From Prevotella sp. (GTDB lineage Bacteria > Bacteroidota > Bacteroidia > Bacteroidales > Bacteroidaceae), in NCBI GenBank assembly GCA_017941345.1, contig JAGAWQ010000004.1:1-64000 (forward strand): a stretch of 64,000 nt of DNA. The letters are read 5' to 3'. Both the position numbers and the translations under genes were made by a program. The notes below the pieces were generated by a model, which was given only the letters and a program-made list of their open reading frames with translations, ran no database searches and was not told the DNA's origin. Every line of letters starts with the position of its first letter. Position 1 is the stretch's first letter. Positions 8,144 to 16,953 of the stretch are shown here, one piece after another.

Positions 8144-9066
8144 TCAGGAATCAGGAAATTGATGACTTCCTGCTCGACATTGATACGATAGGAGCCTACT
8201 GGGGTGCCTATCAGTCGACCGTCGACACCTACCAACGCATGCTTGGCTTCCTCTACGCAGACCTCGCGAGTGCGGTAGGGATGGACACTGCGATGATTGA
8301 GGAAGCGACCCGTCAGCAACAACCACAGACCAGCAAAGAGCTGCAACAGTTCTGGATGGTAGATGACTGACACATCAAGCATGCCGTTATAGGGCACAGC
8401 ACTGGGAGTCTGTCCGTAGCCAGGACCGCTTCCCACACACATGGTCATAATCTTACGCTGCAGCGTGTCGCTATTGATGCGCAGATGCATCTTATAGTCC
8501 ATACGGTGGAAAATCATGAGGAAGATACTGACGATGAACGACAAGGTGCGTGAGCCCAACAGCGAATGGGCCTGACGACGCAGATTCATGACGTCGGCAA
8601 TCAGCCCGACATTGACACAGTTAAGGAAATAGCGGTGGCACCCCTCTCCTTTCTTGTCCGTATAGCGGATGCAACCGAGGTCTATCTTACGTACACGATG
8701 CTTGACAAGCCAGTCGACAGTCTGCTCCAGATTGCCTTCCTTAAAGTCCCAGTAGCGGGCAAAGTCGTTCATCACTCCATTGGGTATCACCCCTAACGCA
8801 ATCTGGTCGCGCACCTGCTTCTCCACCCGCATCAGACAGTTCACGGCGTCGTTCAGTGCCGAGTCGCCTCCGGCAATGATGATAGTACGGTAGCCGTTAT
8901 GGATGAGCATATTAACCAGACGCTCCACACTGTCAGTCGACTCGCTCTGCACGAAGTCGTACTGCACCTTGCGGTCGTCGAGCACCTGCTGAATCTTCTC
9001 ACGCTGTTTGCTGTTGTATGCCTTAGGGCAATACAGAATACCCCATCTTGTCTCTTCTACTGCCAT
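8140..9066 (-). CDS. Diacylglycerol/lipid kinase-like protein (DAGK catalytic domain)
   Basis: The 308-residue protein resembles YegS/DgkB. Residues 61-76 read RTIIIAGGDSALNDAV, a variant of the GGDGT nucleotide loop. ALGVIPNGVMNDFAR is the conserved G-T-x-NDFAR region with the Thr replaced. A hydrophobic stretch near residues 175-190 (TLSFIVSIFLMIFH) may contact the membrane. It should phosphorylate a lipid such as diacylglycerol at the inner membrane; the substrate is not determined. Its start overlaps the miaA stop by 10 bases, so the two genes form an operon. Confidence 0.8.
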   Translation of the reverse strand: MAVEETRWGILYCPKAYNSKQREKIQQVLDDRKVQYDFVQSESTDSVERLVNMLIHNGYRTIIIAGGDSALNDAVNCLMRVEKQVRDQIALGVIPNGVMNDFARYWDFKEGNLEQTVDWLVKHRVRKIDLGCIRYTDKKGEGCHRYFLNCVNVGLIADVMNLRRQAHSLLGSRTLSFIVSIFLMIFHRMDYKMHLRINSDTLQRKIMTMCVGSGPGYGQTPSAVPYNGMLDVSVIYHPELLQLFAGLWLLLTGRFLNHRSVHPYRTREVCVEEAKHALVGVDGRLIGTPVGSYRINVEQEVINFLIPD

Positions 9067-10025
9067 AGTTCCAATATTTGCTTTACCTTCACGTCCATCG
9101 CCTCTTGGGCGTCAATCCAATGAATCTTAAACCCGCGTCGCTCCATCCCCCTGAACCAGGTCATCTGTCGTTTGGCAAACTGGTGGATGGCTATCTCCAG
9201 TCGGGTGAACATCTCGTCGTAAGTCAACTTACCCGTCAAATATTCCGTCACAAACTTATACTCCAAACCGTAGTATATCAGGTCTTCTGCAGGTATTCCT
9301 TCATCGAGCAGACGTCGCACCTCGTCAATCATACCCTCCTCCAAACGTGCCTTCAGTCGACGGGTAATCTTCTCCCGGCGAGCCTCACGTTCGATATCCA
9401 CGCCGATAATCAACGAGGGTATCGGAGGCAGTTCGCGCCTTGGAGCTGGGGTATGCAGGTTATACTCTTCTATCTCGATGGCACGGATGGCGCGCTGGCA
9501 GGAGTCTACATCGGTCGTATTGTGCATCGTCGAGCCGTTCTGGGCTTTCAGCGCCACCAGCATCTGGGTCAACTCGTCGAGCGACTTGCCCTCCAACTGC
9601 TGGCGCAATGCAGGGTTCTGGGGCACAGGCGACAGTTGGTAGCCCTTCAGCACCGCCTCGATATAGAGGCCTGTACCGCCGCAGAGGATAGGAGTCGAGC
9701 CCCTACCTATTATATTATTATAGGCATCCATAAAGTCCTGCTGATACTGAAACAGGTTGTACTTTGTCCCTGGCTCGCAGATGTCTATCAGGTGGTAGGG
9801 GATGTCGACGGCAGATTGCGTGCCACACTTCGACCCAGAGGTCGAAGAACCGTCTACCACAAGACGATAATCCTCCAGGTCCTTGCCCGTCCCGATGTCC
9901 ATGCGCCGATACACCTGGCGAGAGTCGGCAGAAATGATTTCGCCTCCGACTTCCGCGGCCAAAGCTGCTGCCAACGGAGTCTTCCCGCTGGCTGTCGGTC
10001 CGAGTATGGTTATCATCTGCCGCAT
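9057..10025 (-). CDS. miaA: tRNA dimethylallyltransferase
   Basis: MiaA transfers a dimethylallyl group to A37 of tRNAs that read UNN codons. The P-loop ITILGPTASGKTPLA, the EIISADSRQVYRRMDIGTGK segment, LCGGTGLYIEAV and the C-terminal KRQMTWFRGM are all present. The start was placed at the ATG at 10025 (MRQMITILG), preceded by AAGGATGAAG, which gives 322 residues. A longer frame to 10094 exists, but it would read across the -7 element at 10065-10072 and cannot be translated from that promoter. ATG 10016 is the alternative. It is followed by the lipid-kinase gene with a 10-base overlap. Confidence 0.95.
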   Translation of the reverse strand: MRQMITILGPTASGKTPLAAALAAEVGGEIISADSRQVYRRMDIGTGKDLEDYRLVVDGSSTSGSKCGTQSAVDIPYHLIDICEPGTKYNLFQYQQDFMDAYNNIIGRGSTPILCGGTGLYIEAVLKGYQLSPVPQNPALRQQLEGKSLDELTQMLVALKAQNGSTMHNTTDVDSCQRAIRAIEIEEYNLHTPAPRRELPPIPSLIIGVDIEREARREKITRRLKARLEEGMIDEVRRLLDEGIPAEDLIYYGLEYKFVTEYLTGKLTYDEMFTRLEIAIHQFAKRQMTWFRGMERRGFKIHWIDAQEAMDVKVKQILELWQ

Positions 10026-10064
10026 CACTTCATCCTTACGTTCATAGCCTTGCATATCGGTTTG

Positions 10065-10072
10065 CAAATATA
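10065..10072 (-). promoter_or_regulatory. -7 element (TATATTTG) of miaA
   Basis: It matches TAnnTTTG about 40 bases upstream of the chosen miaA start. It is divergent from the promoter at 10145-10152. Confidence 0.65.
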
Positions 10073-10144
10073 CGGAATATTTTTGAAACGGCAAAAGATG
10101 GAAGAATAAAAGTGCGAAAGTTTTGCCGTATCAAGAATTTGTTG

Positions 10145-10152
10145 TATCTTTG
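10145..10152 (+). promoter_or_regulatory. -7 element (TATCTTTG) of the double-sensor gene
   Basis: It matches TAnnTTTG and ends 18 bases before the ATG at 10171. It rules out the longer in-frame start at 10123, which lies upstream of it. Confidence 0.65.
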
Positions 10153-10170
10153 CAAACAAGAATTGCAAAG

Positions 10171-13100
10171 ATGACAGGCGATATGTTGAATACGCTATCC
10201 TATGGTAAGTCGATGCGCAGCATGATACTAATGGTGCTGCTCTTCGTGCAACTGCCGCTGATGACGGCATTTGCCCAAACGGATGATATGCGACGATTTA
10301 CCAAACAGACCCCATTGGTGTATGAAGACGTGTGGGACTTATGGCCCTACTCTTTTCTAAACGACAATGGCGAGCCCGACGGCTTCAACGTCGACCTGAT
10401 AAGGCTTATCATGAAGGAGTTGGACATCCCCTATATCATCCGGCTGAAGCCGTCGTCCGAAGCTTTCAGCGACCTGAAGAACGGCAAGTCCGACCTCATG
10501 ATGGCACTGGCCGTTGGATTCCACGACGAGTTTGGCCTGTACAGCAAGAATGCCGTGACGCTGTTTACACAGAGCGTGGCGACACCCAAGAGCAAGAAGG
10601 TGGAAATCAAGGTGTTTCGCGACTTGGGAAAGCCGGGGCTGAAGGTCATCGTCAACGACAGCTCGCTGTGCCACCACCTGATGATAGACTACGGATGGGG
10701 CGACAATGCCCTGCCCGACAAGGACATTTGCGAGGCCATCCAGCGTGTCAGCGCCAAAGGCGAGGGACAGATTGTGTGGAACACGCTGTCGCTGAAGTGG
10801 CTGATAAACCGCTACCATATCGACGACCTGGAACTGACCCCCGTCAACATGCCGCACGGCGAATACAAGTTCATGTCGAACAACCAACAACTGCTCGACC
10901 TGCTTGACGAGGCCTATACCCGCCTCTACACCAACGACCAGATTCAGCCCTTGCAGGACAAGTGGTTCTATCCAGAGCGGCAACAGGTGGAAGAACCGAA
11001 GGAGTTATGGTATCTGACGGGGTGCGGCCTGCTGCTGCTCGTCTTCATAGCCGTCTACGGCATCAGCTATCGTATTCAGGACAAGAAGCTCAGCCGCGAA
11101 AATATCAAGCGCAACAACCGTCTGGCACTGATTCTGCAAACCAGCCAGGTGCACATCTGGACCTACGACATCAAGAAGAACCAGTTCTCCTGGCACAACG
11201 ATAACGGACAAGTGGCCTACACCTACACGATGGAAGAGTTCTCCCACCGCTATAGCCGCGAAGACTTTCTCCGCCTGAAGTCGGCCTTGGACAAGCTCGC
11301 CGCGAGCCGCAAGACCGACGGTGAAGAGAAGGAGATAGAACTGAACCTACGGGCCAAGGATGTGGAAAGGCTATCGACAGACACGTCAGCGGGAATGGGC
11401 GGCGACACCAACGACCGCGACTACCACATCATGCTCTCCATCCTGAGCCGCGACAAGAAAGGCCTTCCCACCGTCATCATCGGCACCAAGAAAGATGTTA
11501 CCGAGGAGAACCGTCAGCGACGCCTCGACGAAGAGCGCACGCTGCGCTACTGGTCTATCTTCTACAATCCCATATTAGGCATCATCCTCTTCAACAAGGA
11601 AGGGCGGCTGGCCAACATCAATCCCAAGGCCTGCGACATCTTCGGATGCAATGCCGACGAGGCAGAGGAGGAGGGCATATCCATTCGCACAATGTTCAAC
11701 ATTGGCAGCCAAGAGTTGGAGAAGGTCGACGGATTACAGGCTACCCAGGCCGTCGGACACGACAAGATTACCGAATACCGTCTGATGACCATTCACGACG
11801 ATGCCGGCATGATGTTAGGCATCTATGCCTTCTGTCGCGACATCACCATGTCGGTCAGCAACAAAGAACAGGAGCAGGCAATACTGACGCAAATCGAGGA
11901 GCTGCGCAACCAGCAGCGACAGTACACCGACATCATCAACGCCACCATCAGCAACACTGATATCCGTAAGGTCACCTACTCGCCCCAGTCGCACACGCTG
12001 ACCATCTATCGCGGCACCGATACTATTCAGCACGCGCTGAAACAGACACGCTGCATGACGCTGGTCGACGTACAGTCGCAGCGCCAGGCCATGCGCCTGC
12101 TCGACGACATGGACAACTATGCCAACAAGGTGATAGCGTTAGACATCCGAACCAGCCTGCGCGCTGCCGGCGGACATCCCCTGACGCTGCATTTCCGCAT
12201 GGAGCCCTGTCACGACAAGAAGGGCAAGGTGACTGCCTATCGCGGCATGCTGCGCGACATCAGCAACACGGTGCAACGTGCGGCCAAAGGCCTTTTACCC
12301 TTATTCTTCTTTACCCTCTTCACCCTCTTGTCTTCAAGTGCCGATGCGCAGCAGCTTGCCGACACATACACCAGCCAGCGCCCCGTCGTCATCGTATGCG
12401 ACTGGGACAAGGCCCCCTACGAATTCCTCAACGACAAAGGACTGCCCTCGGGCAGCAATATCGACGTGATGCAGGCTGTGATGGATGAGTTGCACCTGCC
12501 CTGCCGTTTCGTGATGAAAGACTGGAGCATCGCGCTGAAGACCTTCGAGCGCGGTGATGCTGACATCATCCTGGCCAATGCCCGGCGCTACCGACGCGAC
12601 CCTTACGTGCTCTCCGACAATATCGTCAACTACAACCGCATCCGCGTAGCCATGCATTCCGACTCCGTAGGCATGGTGTCGCTCAACCTGCTGGAGCGCG
12701 AGGGGGCCGTCTTCAAACCCGGCGACTACTCGGCATTCTACTTCATGGACGGCGACACGATGCGCAACAGCCGCATGGAGTTCCAAACACCCAAGGTAGC
12801 ACTGATGGGACTGCTCAACAACACCTACAAATACTACGTCTGGGGCGAAGAGCCGCTGAAGTGGAAAATCAAAGAGCTCAACCTCGAAGGCATCGTGCTC
12901 AACGACGTGGGCATACCCATCTCCGAAATCCATATCATCGGACGTGACCGCCAGCTTATCGAACAGATTGACGACCAGTACTCGCGTCTGAAGCAGAGCG
13001 GCGAGATTGCTGCCATACAAGACCGTTGGTTCCATCCTGAGCGCGTGCACGACAATACGTCGCCCATGGCCTACTACGTCATCATCGCCGTACTGCTGCT

Positions 13101-14064
13101 CACGGCACTCTGCTACCTCTTCGCACGCCTGGCAAAAGCCCACGTGCGCAGTGCCGCCCGCAGGTCTACCGAGCTCAACGGCATGATGTACAAAGCGCTG
13201 CACATGGGCAACTTCAACATCATGGTCTACGACATCAAACACGACCACATGACCAACAGCTACGGCCAGATACTCCCGCGCGAGGGTCTCACGCTGGAGC
13301 AGTTCACCCGCCACATCCACCCCACGCAGCGGCAGGAGTTTACGCAGAAGATGAAACGTCTGACCGACGGCCGCGAGCGCCAGTTTGTGCTTAACAAACT
13401 GTTCAACAGCGGTACCGACGAAGCCCCCCACTGGCTCAGCTTCCACGGCCATGCCATCCTCGAACTCGACAATGAAGGCCATCCCGCCTACGTTGTCAAT
13501 GCCATCCACGATGTCACCCCCGACATCGAGGCCAACAAGGCTGAGCGCGAACTCGTCAAGAAGTACGAGCAGCTGTCGAACATCCCATTCGTCGCCATGT
13601 CGTTCTACGACAAGGACGGCTGGCTCATCGACCTCAACGACAACATGCGTCAGCTCTGCGGCATGACAGAGGGACATCCCGCCAACAAGCGCTTCTGGGA
13701 GACCGTCTGCATGTTCGACGTACCCCTGTTCCGCAACATCTACTCGCCCAACAGCCGCAACGACATGCTCGTATGCCAGCACATGGAATATCCTGAAATG
13801 GGCATCGACCACTACATCGAATTCTACATCCTGCCACTCTTCGACAACGAGGGCGAGACCTGCAACTACTTTATCACAGCACTCGACGTGACCGACGACC
13901 GCAACCGCGACCATGCCTACCATCAGCATCAAAAGGAGCTGCAAGCACTGCAAGCCGACATCAGCCACAAGCAGAAAGACCTTGCCTTCCTGCTGGAGCA
14001 TAGTGGCCGCCGTCTGGAACAAGGTGCCGACGGTCAGCTACATATCGTCGACGCCACTATTTGA
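10171..14064 (+). CDS. Tandem SBP_bac_3/PAS membrane sensor without an output domain
   Basis: This 1297-residue protein consists of two similar halves. Half one has a signal peptide (LPLMTAFAQ at its end), a family-3 solute-binding-like domain (about 40-270), a TM helix near 281-300, then PAS-like segments (about 316-445, 459-570, 593-700) and a short coiled coil. An internal hydrophobic segment (GLLPLFFFTLFTLLSSSADA, about 707-726) resembling a signal peptide starts half two. That half has a second binding domain (about 730-955), a TM helix (about 965-988), two PAS-like segments and a terminal coiled coil. No histidine kinase, GGDEF, phosphatase or DNA-binding domain follows. It converges with an 8-base overlap on the SpoIIE-type phosphatase gene. 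The ligand and partner are unknown; amino acids or peptides would be family-typical ligands. Confidence 0.75.
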   Translation: MTGDMLNTLSYGKSMRSMILMVLLFVQLPLMTAFAQTDDMRRFTKQTPLVYEDVWDLWPYSFLNDNGEPDGFNVDLIRLIMKELDIPYIIRLKPSSEAFSDLKNGKSDLMMALAVGFHDEFGLYSKNAVTLFTQSVATPKSKKVEIKVFRDLGKPGLKVIVNDSSLCHHLMIDYGWGDNALPDKDICEAIQRVSAKGEGQIVWNTLSLKWLINRYHIDDLELTPVNMPHGEYKFMSNNQQLLDLLDEAYTRLYTNDQIQPLQDKWFYPERQQVEEPKELWYLTGCGLLLLVFIAVYGISYRIQDKKLSRENIKRNNRLALILQTSQVHIWTYDIKKNQFSWHNDNGQVAYTYTMEEFSHRYSREDFLRLKSALDKLAASRKTDGEEKEIELNLRAKDVERLSTDTSAGMGGDTNDRDYHIMLSILSRDKKGLPTVIIGTKKDVTEENRQRRLDEERTLRYWSIFYNPILGIILFNKEGRLANINPKACDIFGCNADEAEEEGISIRTMFNIGSQELEKVDGLQATQAVGHDKITEYRLMTIHDDAGMMLGIYAFCRDITMSVSNKEQEQAILTQIEELRNQQRQYTDIINATISNTDIRKVTYSPQSHTLTIYRGTDTIQHALKQTRCMTLVDVQSQRQAMRLLDDMDNYANKVIALDIRTSLRAAGGHPLTLHFRMEPCHDKKGKVTAYRGMLRDISNTVQRAAKGLLPLFFFTLFTLLSSSADAQQLADTYTSQRPVVIVCDWDKAPYEFLNDKGLPSGSNIDVMQAVMDELHLPCRFVMKDWSIALKTFERGDADIILANARRYRRDPYVLSDNIVNYNRIRVAMHSDSVGMVSLNLLEREGAVFKPGDYSAFYFMDGDTMRNSRMEFQTPKVALMGLLNNTYKYYVWGEEPLKWKIKELNLEGIVLNDVGIPISEIHIIGRDRQLIEQIDDQYSRLKQSGEIAAIQDRWFHPERVHDNTSPMAYYVIIAVLLLTALCYLFARLAKAHVRSAARRSTELNGMMYKALHMGNFNIMVYDIKHDHMTNSYGQILPREGLTLEQFTRHIHPTQRQEFTQKMKRLTDGRERQFVLNKLFNSGTDEAPHWLSFHGHAILELDNEGHPAYVVNAIHDVTPDIEANKAERELVKKYEQLSNIPFVAMSFYDKDGWLIDLNDNMRQLCGMTEGHPANKRFWETVCMFDVPLFRNIYSPNSRNDMLVCQHMEYPEMGIDHYIEFYILPLFDNEGETCNYFITALDVTDDRNRDHAYHQHQKELQALQADISHKQKDLAFLLEHSGRRLEQGADGQLHIVDATI

Positions 14065-15952
14065 CGCAGACGCAAAGCATGGTGAGGTCGTCGCTCTGCT
14101 CAGCACCGTCGACAAAGGCGTCGAGGGCACACTTCATCTCATCGATAAGGAAACGCGAACGGGTTTTCGGCGTACGCTCGCCGAAGGGCTGTGTTGACTC
14201 GCGGAGCACGCGGAGCATGCGCTTCTCACCAAACTGGTCAAGCATCCGGTTCTCAGCCTCGTTGACACCGTCGGTGTACACGAAGAGCAAACTGCCGCGA
14301 ACATCACTGATATGTCCGCCGACAAACTCTATCTCTGGCCACAGGCCGATGGGGGCGTTCGACTCCATCTCGAGGAAGCTGAAGACAGTCTGCGAGGTAT
14401 GTGCACGTCGCTCGCCGTAGATGGGCGGGTTGTGACCACAGTTGCAGTAGTTCAGGCGGCCCGTCTTCAGGTCGATGATGCCAATAAACATCGTCACGAA
14501 GACGCCACTCTCGTTGTCAGCCGACATGGTGTCGTTGAGCTTGGCAGCTATCACCTCTGGCGGGAACCCCTCCTTAGCCACCGTGCGGAACAGGTTCACG
14601 GCAACAGCCATCGTGAGCGAAGCGGGTATACCCTTTCCGCTGACGTCGCCTACGCAGAAGTAGAGGTGGTCGTCTTGCAGGAAAAAGTCGTAGAGGTCGC
14701 CTCCCACCTCCTTTGCCGGCACGACGGTAGCATAGAGGTCGATGTCGCGGCGGTCGGGGAAGGCTGGGAAGTTGCGTGGCACCATCGACATCTGAATGTC
14801 GCGGGCTATGCGCAGCTCACTGTCTATACGCTGCTTGGCCGTCGTCGTGTCAGCCAGCTGGTTGTATGCATGGTGCAGTTCCTGCACCTGCTTGCGGCGA
14901 CGGAAGAAATAGAACAGGAAGAAGGTCAGCGAGAGCAGGAGAATGACTATAGCAGCCTGTATTTGCAAATCCTGTTTCGACAGGCGCAGGTCCTTAGCCT
15001 CATTCTCGGCGCGTGTCACGTCCATCTGGGTGGCATATTCGTACGACATCTTCTGCACTTCGACGGTATTGGCCGAGTCGCGGTACTCCTTGTGGCGCAC
15101 ATCGTAGAGGTATGCCTGCCGGTAGTCACCAAGGCAAGCGTAGGCCTTGGCCATAAACTCCAGCCGGTCGATGCCGCCCTTGATGTTGGATGCAATGTCG
15201 AGCGCCTCCTGGTAACGACCGTTTTTCATCGCGTGGTAGTAGTTGACGGCGTAGCCGAAACTGTCGTCGTGCCCGTTGTCGCGCTTCACGCGCTCGCGCT
15301 CGGCAAAGGCGTTGTTGAAGTCTTCGCGGCTATACTGCGCATTGATGTAGGAAAGGCAGATATAACTCCATGCCGTCAGCTGGTGCTGTTTGATGACGCC
15401 GGGCTCGGCCAGTGCCTTGCGAGCGCAGTCGAGCACCTTCTCGGGCTTCTCTAGATTGACGTAGACTTTGGCCAGGCCGAGGTACGGGGCAGCAGCACTC
15501 TCGTCAGAGAAGTAGCGGTGCTGGTAGTTGATGACCTCGTTGAATTCGTGCTCGGCCTGAGCGAAGTTGCGCAGGCTTGACGACATGGTGGCCAACGCGT
15601 AGGTGGAGGTGTAAAGTCCGAACTTGCTGTCGTGCTGGCTGGCATAGTCGTGAATCTGACGTGCCATCTCAAGGCCGCGTGTTCGGTTAATCTTGTTAAA
15701 GTAGTAGATAGCCTGGTTCGACCAAGCCTTGTAGAAGAGCCTCTCCTGGCTGGCCCCCGCCTGGCGGCATGCCTCTATCAGCTGGTCAGTCACCATCATG
15801 AAGCTGTCGCTCTCGCTCGAACTGAAGTAGCGATACATCTCCTTCTCCAGGCGTGCTATCTGGCTGCCGCCCGCATCCTGCGCCTGTGCTGTTGCTGCTG
15901 TCATGCAGGCCATCAGCGCAACAAAGAATAGTATGACCCGTCTCTTCATCAT
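14057..15952 (-). CDS. Secreted-TPR/transmembrane SpoIIE-type PP2C serine phosphatase
   Basis: A 631-residue protein: signal peptide (ending ATAQAQ), a periplasmic TPR-like helical region (about 30-310), a TM helix (AAIVILLLSLTFFLFYFF, about 335-352), a coiled linker, then a cytoplasmic PP2C/SpoIIE domain. The metal-binding motifs are present: EVGGDLYDFF, GDVSGKGIPASL, VYTDGVNEAEN and SDDLTML. Such phosphatases act on phosphoserine of STAS-domain anti-sigma antagonists or on other targets; none is encoded next to it. Its ATG overlaps the stop of the upstream Cache-domain gene in ATGA, so the two are translationally coupled and probably act together. Confidence 0.85.
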   Translation of the reverse strand: MMKRRVILFFVALMACMTAATAQAQDAGGSQIARLEKEMYRYFSSSESDSFMMVTDQLIEACRQAGASQERLFYKAWSNQAIYYFNKINRTRGLEMARQIHDYASQHDSKFGLYTSTYALATMSSSLRNFAQAEHEFNEVINYQHRYFSDESAAAPYLGLAKVYVNLEKPEKVLDCARKALAEPGVIKQHQLTAWSYICLSYINAQYSREDFNNAFAERERVKRDNGHDDSFGYAVNYYHAMKNGRYQEALDIASNIKGGIDRLEFMAKAYACLGDYRQAYLYDVRHKEYRDSANTVEVQKMSYEYATQMDVTRAENEAKDLRLSKQDLQIQAAIVILLLSLTFFLFYFFRRRKQVQELHHAYNQLADTTTAKQRIDSELRIARDIQMSMVPRNFPAFPDRRDIDLYATVVPAKEVGGDLYDFFLQDDHLYFCVGDVSGKGIPASLTMAVAVNLFRTVAKEGFPPEVIAAKLNDTMSADNESGVFVTMFIGIIDLKTGRLNYCNCGHNPPIYGERRAHTSQTVFSFLEMESNAPIGLWPEIEFVGGHISDVRGSLLFVYTDGVNEAENRMLDQFGEKRMLRVLRESTQPFGERTPKTRSRFLIDEMKCALDAFVDGAEQSDDLTMLCVCVK

Positions 15953-16851
15953 TTTGCTACTACAATGGCTACCGTCCAGTGTGTGTGTTCTATCGGCGTG
16001 TAATAGACGCGCGAGGGCTTGCCGTTGACCTCCGTCTCAGCGATGCCTCGCTGACGCTGCTTCAGGGCATTGACGAAGTCTTCGTCGCTGACAGTCACGA
16101 TATCGCCGTCGCGATGGGCGAAGCTGGTTCCGTCGTCGTTGAGGATGACGATGAAGAAGTCGCGACTCCCGGGTAGCATGCGGCTGTTGAGCAGCTCATC
16201 CTGCACGAGCTCGTCTTCTATCTCTCTCAACTGGTTAATCAGCCACTCCTGCGTCATGTCGGCACCGCAGACACAGGCCAGCCGTCCCGTAGCGTCAAAG
16301 ATGGGGGTGGCATAGGTCACGTAGTAGCCGCTGGCCACGTTGAGGTCGTCCTCGTAGTAATAGGTCTCCGACCAGAAACACTCCTTTTCCTTCAGACCCT
16401 GCACGTACCACGTCGACTTCGTGTAGTCGTGGCGTGCCGAGCCCACCAGCGTCAGCACGAACTCTGTGGAGTCGCCCTGGTGTACGTAGGGTTGGAACCA
16501 CTTTCCCTCCTGTGGGAAATAGTTGGGCACGAAGGCTGCAAAGTAGCCTGTCACGTCGGGATTCAGGCTCGTCTTGCTGCCCAGTGCGCCTATCACCGTC
16601 TGTGGCGAGTCTAAGTGCTTTGCCACCTCGTCGAACACATTCTCTGCATTCATCTCCACACCTCTCACCGTCTTCGACAGCTTCTCGGCCACCAGGTTCA
16701 TCAAACCCACATAGCGCACGTCCTGCTCAGCCTTCACCGTATAGTTCAGCGCCAGCCCTGCCAGCACGACAGCTATCAGGAGCACGCCCAGCGCGGCGGC
16801 CAGCGCCACCCGCAACGGCTTGCAGCCGTTTGCTTGTAGTCTATCCTCCAT
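15949..16851 (-). CDS. Membrane-anchored Cache-domain sensor without a cytoplasmic output domain
   Basis: The 300-residue protein has a short cytoplasmic N-terminus, one TM helix (about residues 14-35) and an extracytoplasmic dCache-like domain. That domain shows YFAAFVPNYFPQEGKWFQPY, SARHDYTKSTWYVQGLKE, FWSETYYYED, VTYATPIFDATGRLACVCGAD and the closing YYTPIEHTHWTVAIVV. It ends there, so any signal must pass to a partner, probably the coupled SpoIIE phosphatase. The start was set at ATG 16851. A longer frame to 16905 would begin inside the gapA terminator and upstream of the -7 element at 16870-16877. Confidence 0.8.
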   Translation of the reverse strand: MEDRLQANGCKPLRVALAAALGVLLIAVVLAGLALNYTVKAEQDVRYVGLMNLVAEKLSKTVRGVEMNAENVFDEVAKHLDSPQTVIGALGSKTSLNPDVTGYFAAFVPNYFPQEGKWFQPYVHQGDSTEFVLTLVGSARHDYTKSTWYVQGLKEKECFWSETYYYEDDLNVASGYYVTYATPIFDATGRLACVCGADMTQEWLINQLREIEDELVQDELLNSRMLPGSRDFFIVILNDDGTSFAHRDGDIVTVSDEDFVNALKQRQRGIAETEVNGKPSRVYYTPIEHTHWTVAIVVAK

Positions 16852-16869
16852 AGAATCTGTTTTTGCTTG

Positions 16870-16877
16870 CAAAAGTA
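16870..16877 (-). promoter_or_regulatory. -7 element (TACTTTTG) of the Cache/SpoIIE operon
   Basis: It matches TAnnTTTG, 18 bases before the chosen start, and lies just downstream of the gapA terminator. Confidence 0.6.
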
Positions 16878-16880
16878 ACG

Positions 16881-16911
16881 AAAAAATGCCGTTTGACAAA
16901 ATCAAACGGCA
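16881..16911 (-). terminator. gapA intrinsic terminator
   Basis: A perfect 10-bp stem (16887-16896 with 16902-16911) and a 5-base loop, followed on the minus strand by six T residues. It is 43 bases after the gapA stop codon. Confidence 0.85.
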
Positions 16912-16953
16912 CTATTTTTATGCTTTTGCTGTGTTTTAGTCAGCGTTCGCTAC

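Noticed and set aside
9057..10094. The longer MiaA start at 10094
   Set aside because: It would place 23 extra residues before the P-loop region and lies upstream of the -7 element at 10065-10072.
12334..14022. A 562-residue open frame on the minus strand, antisense to the double sensor
   Set aside because: It overlaps a gene with clear domains, has valine/leucine-rich sequence without recognisable motifs and no promoter. High GC third positions of the real gene keep the antisense frame open.
16887..16905. Start of the Cache-domain gene at 16905
   Set aside because: That ATG lies inside the gapA terminator stem and upstream of the only -7 element. ATG 16851 directly precedes the membrane anchor.
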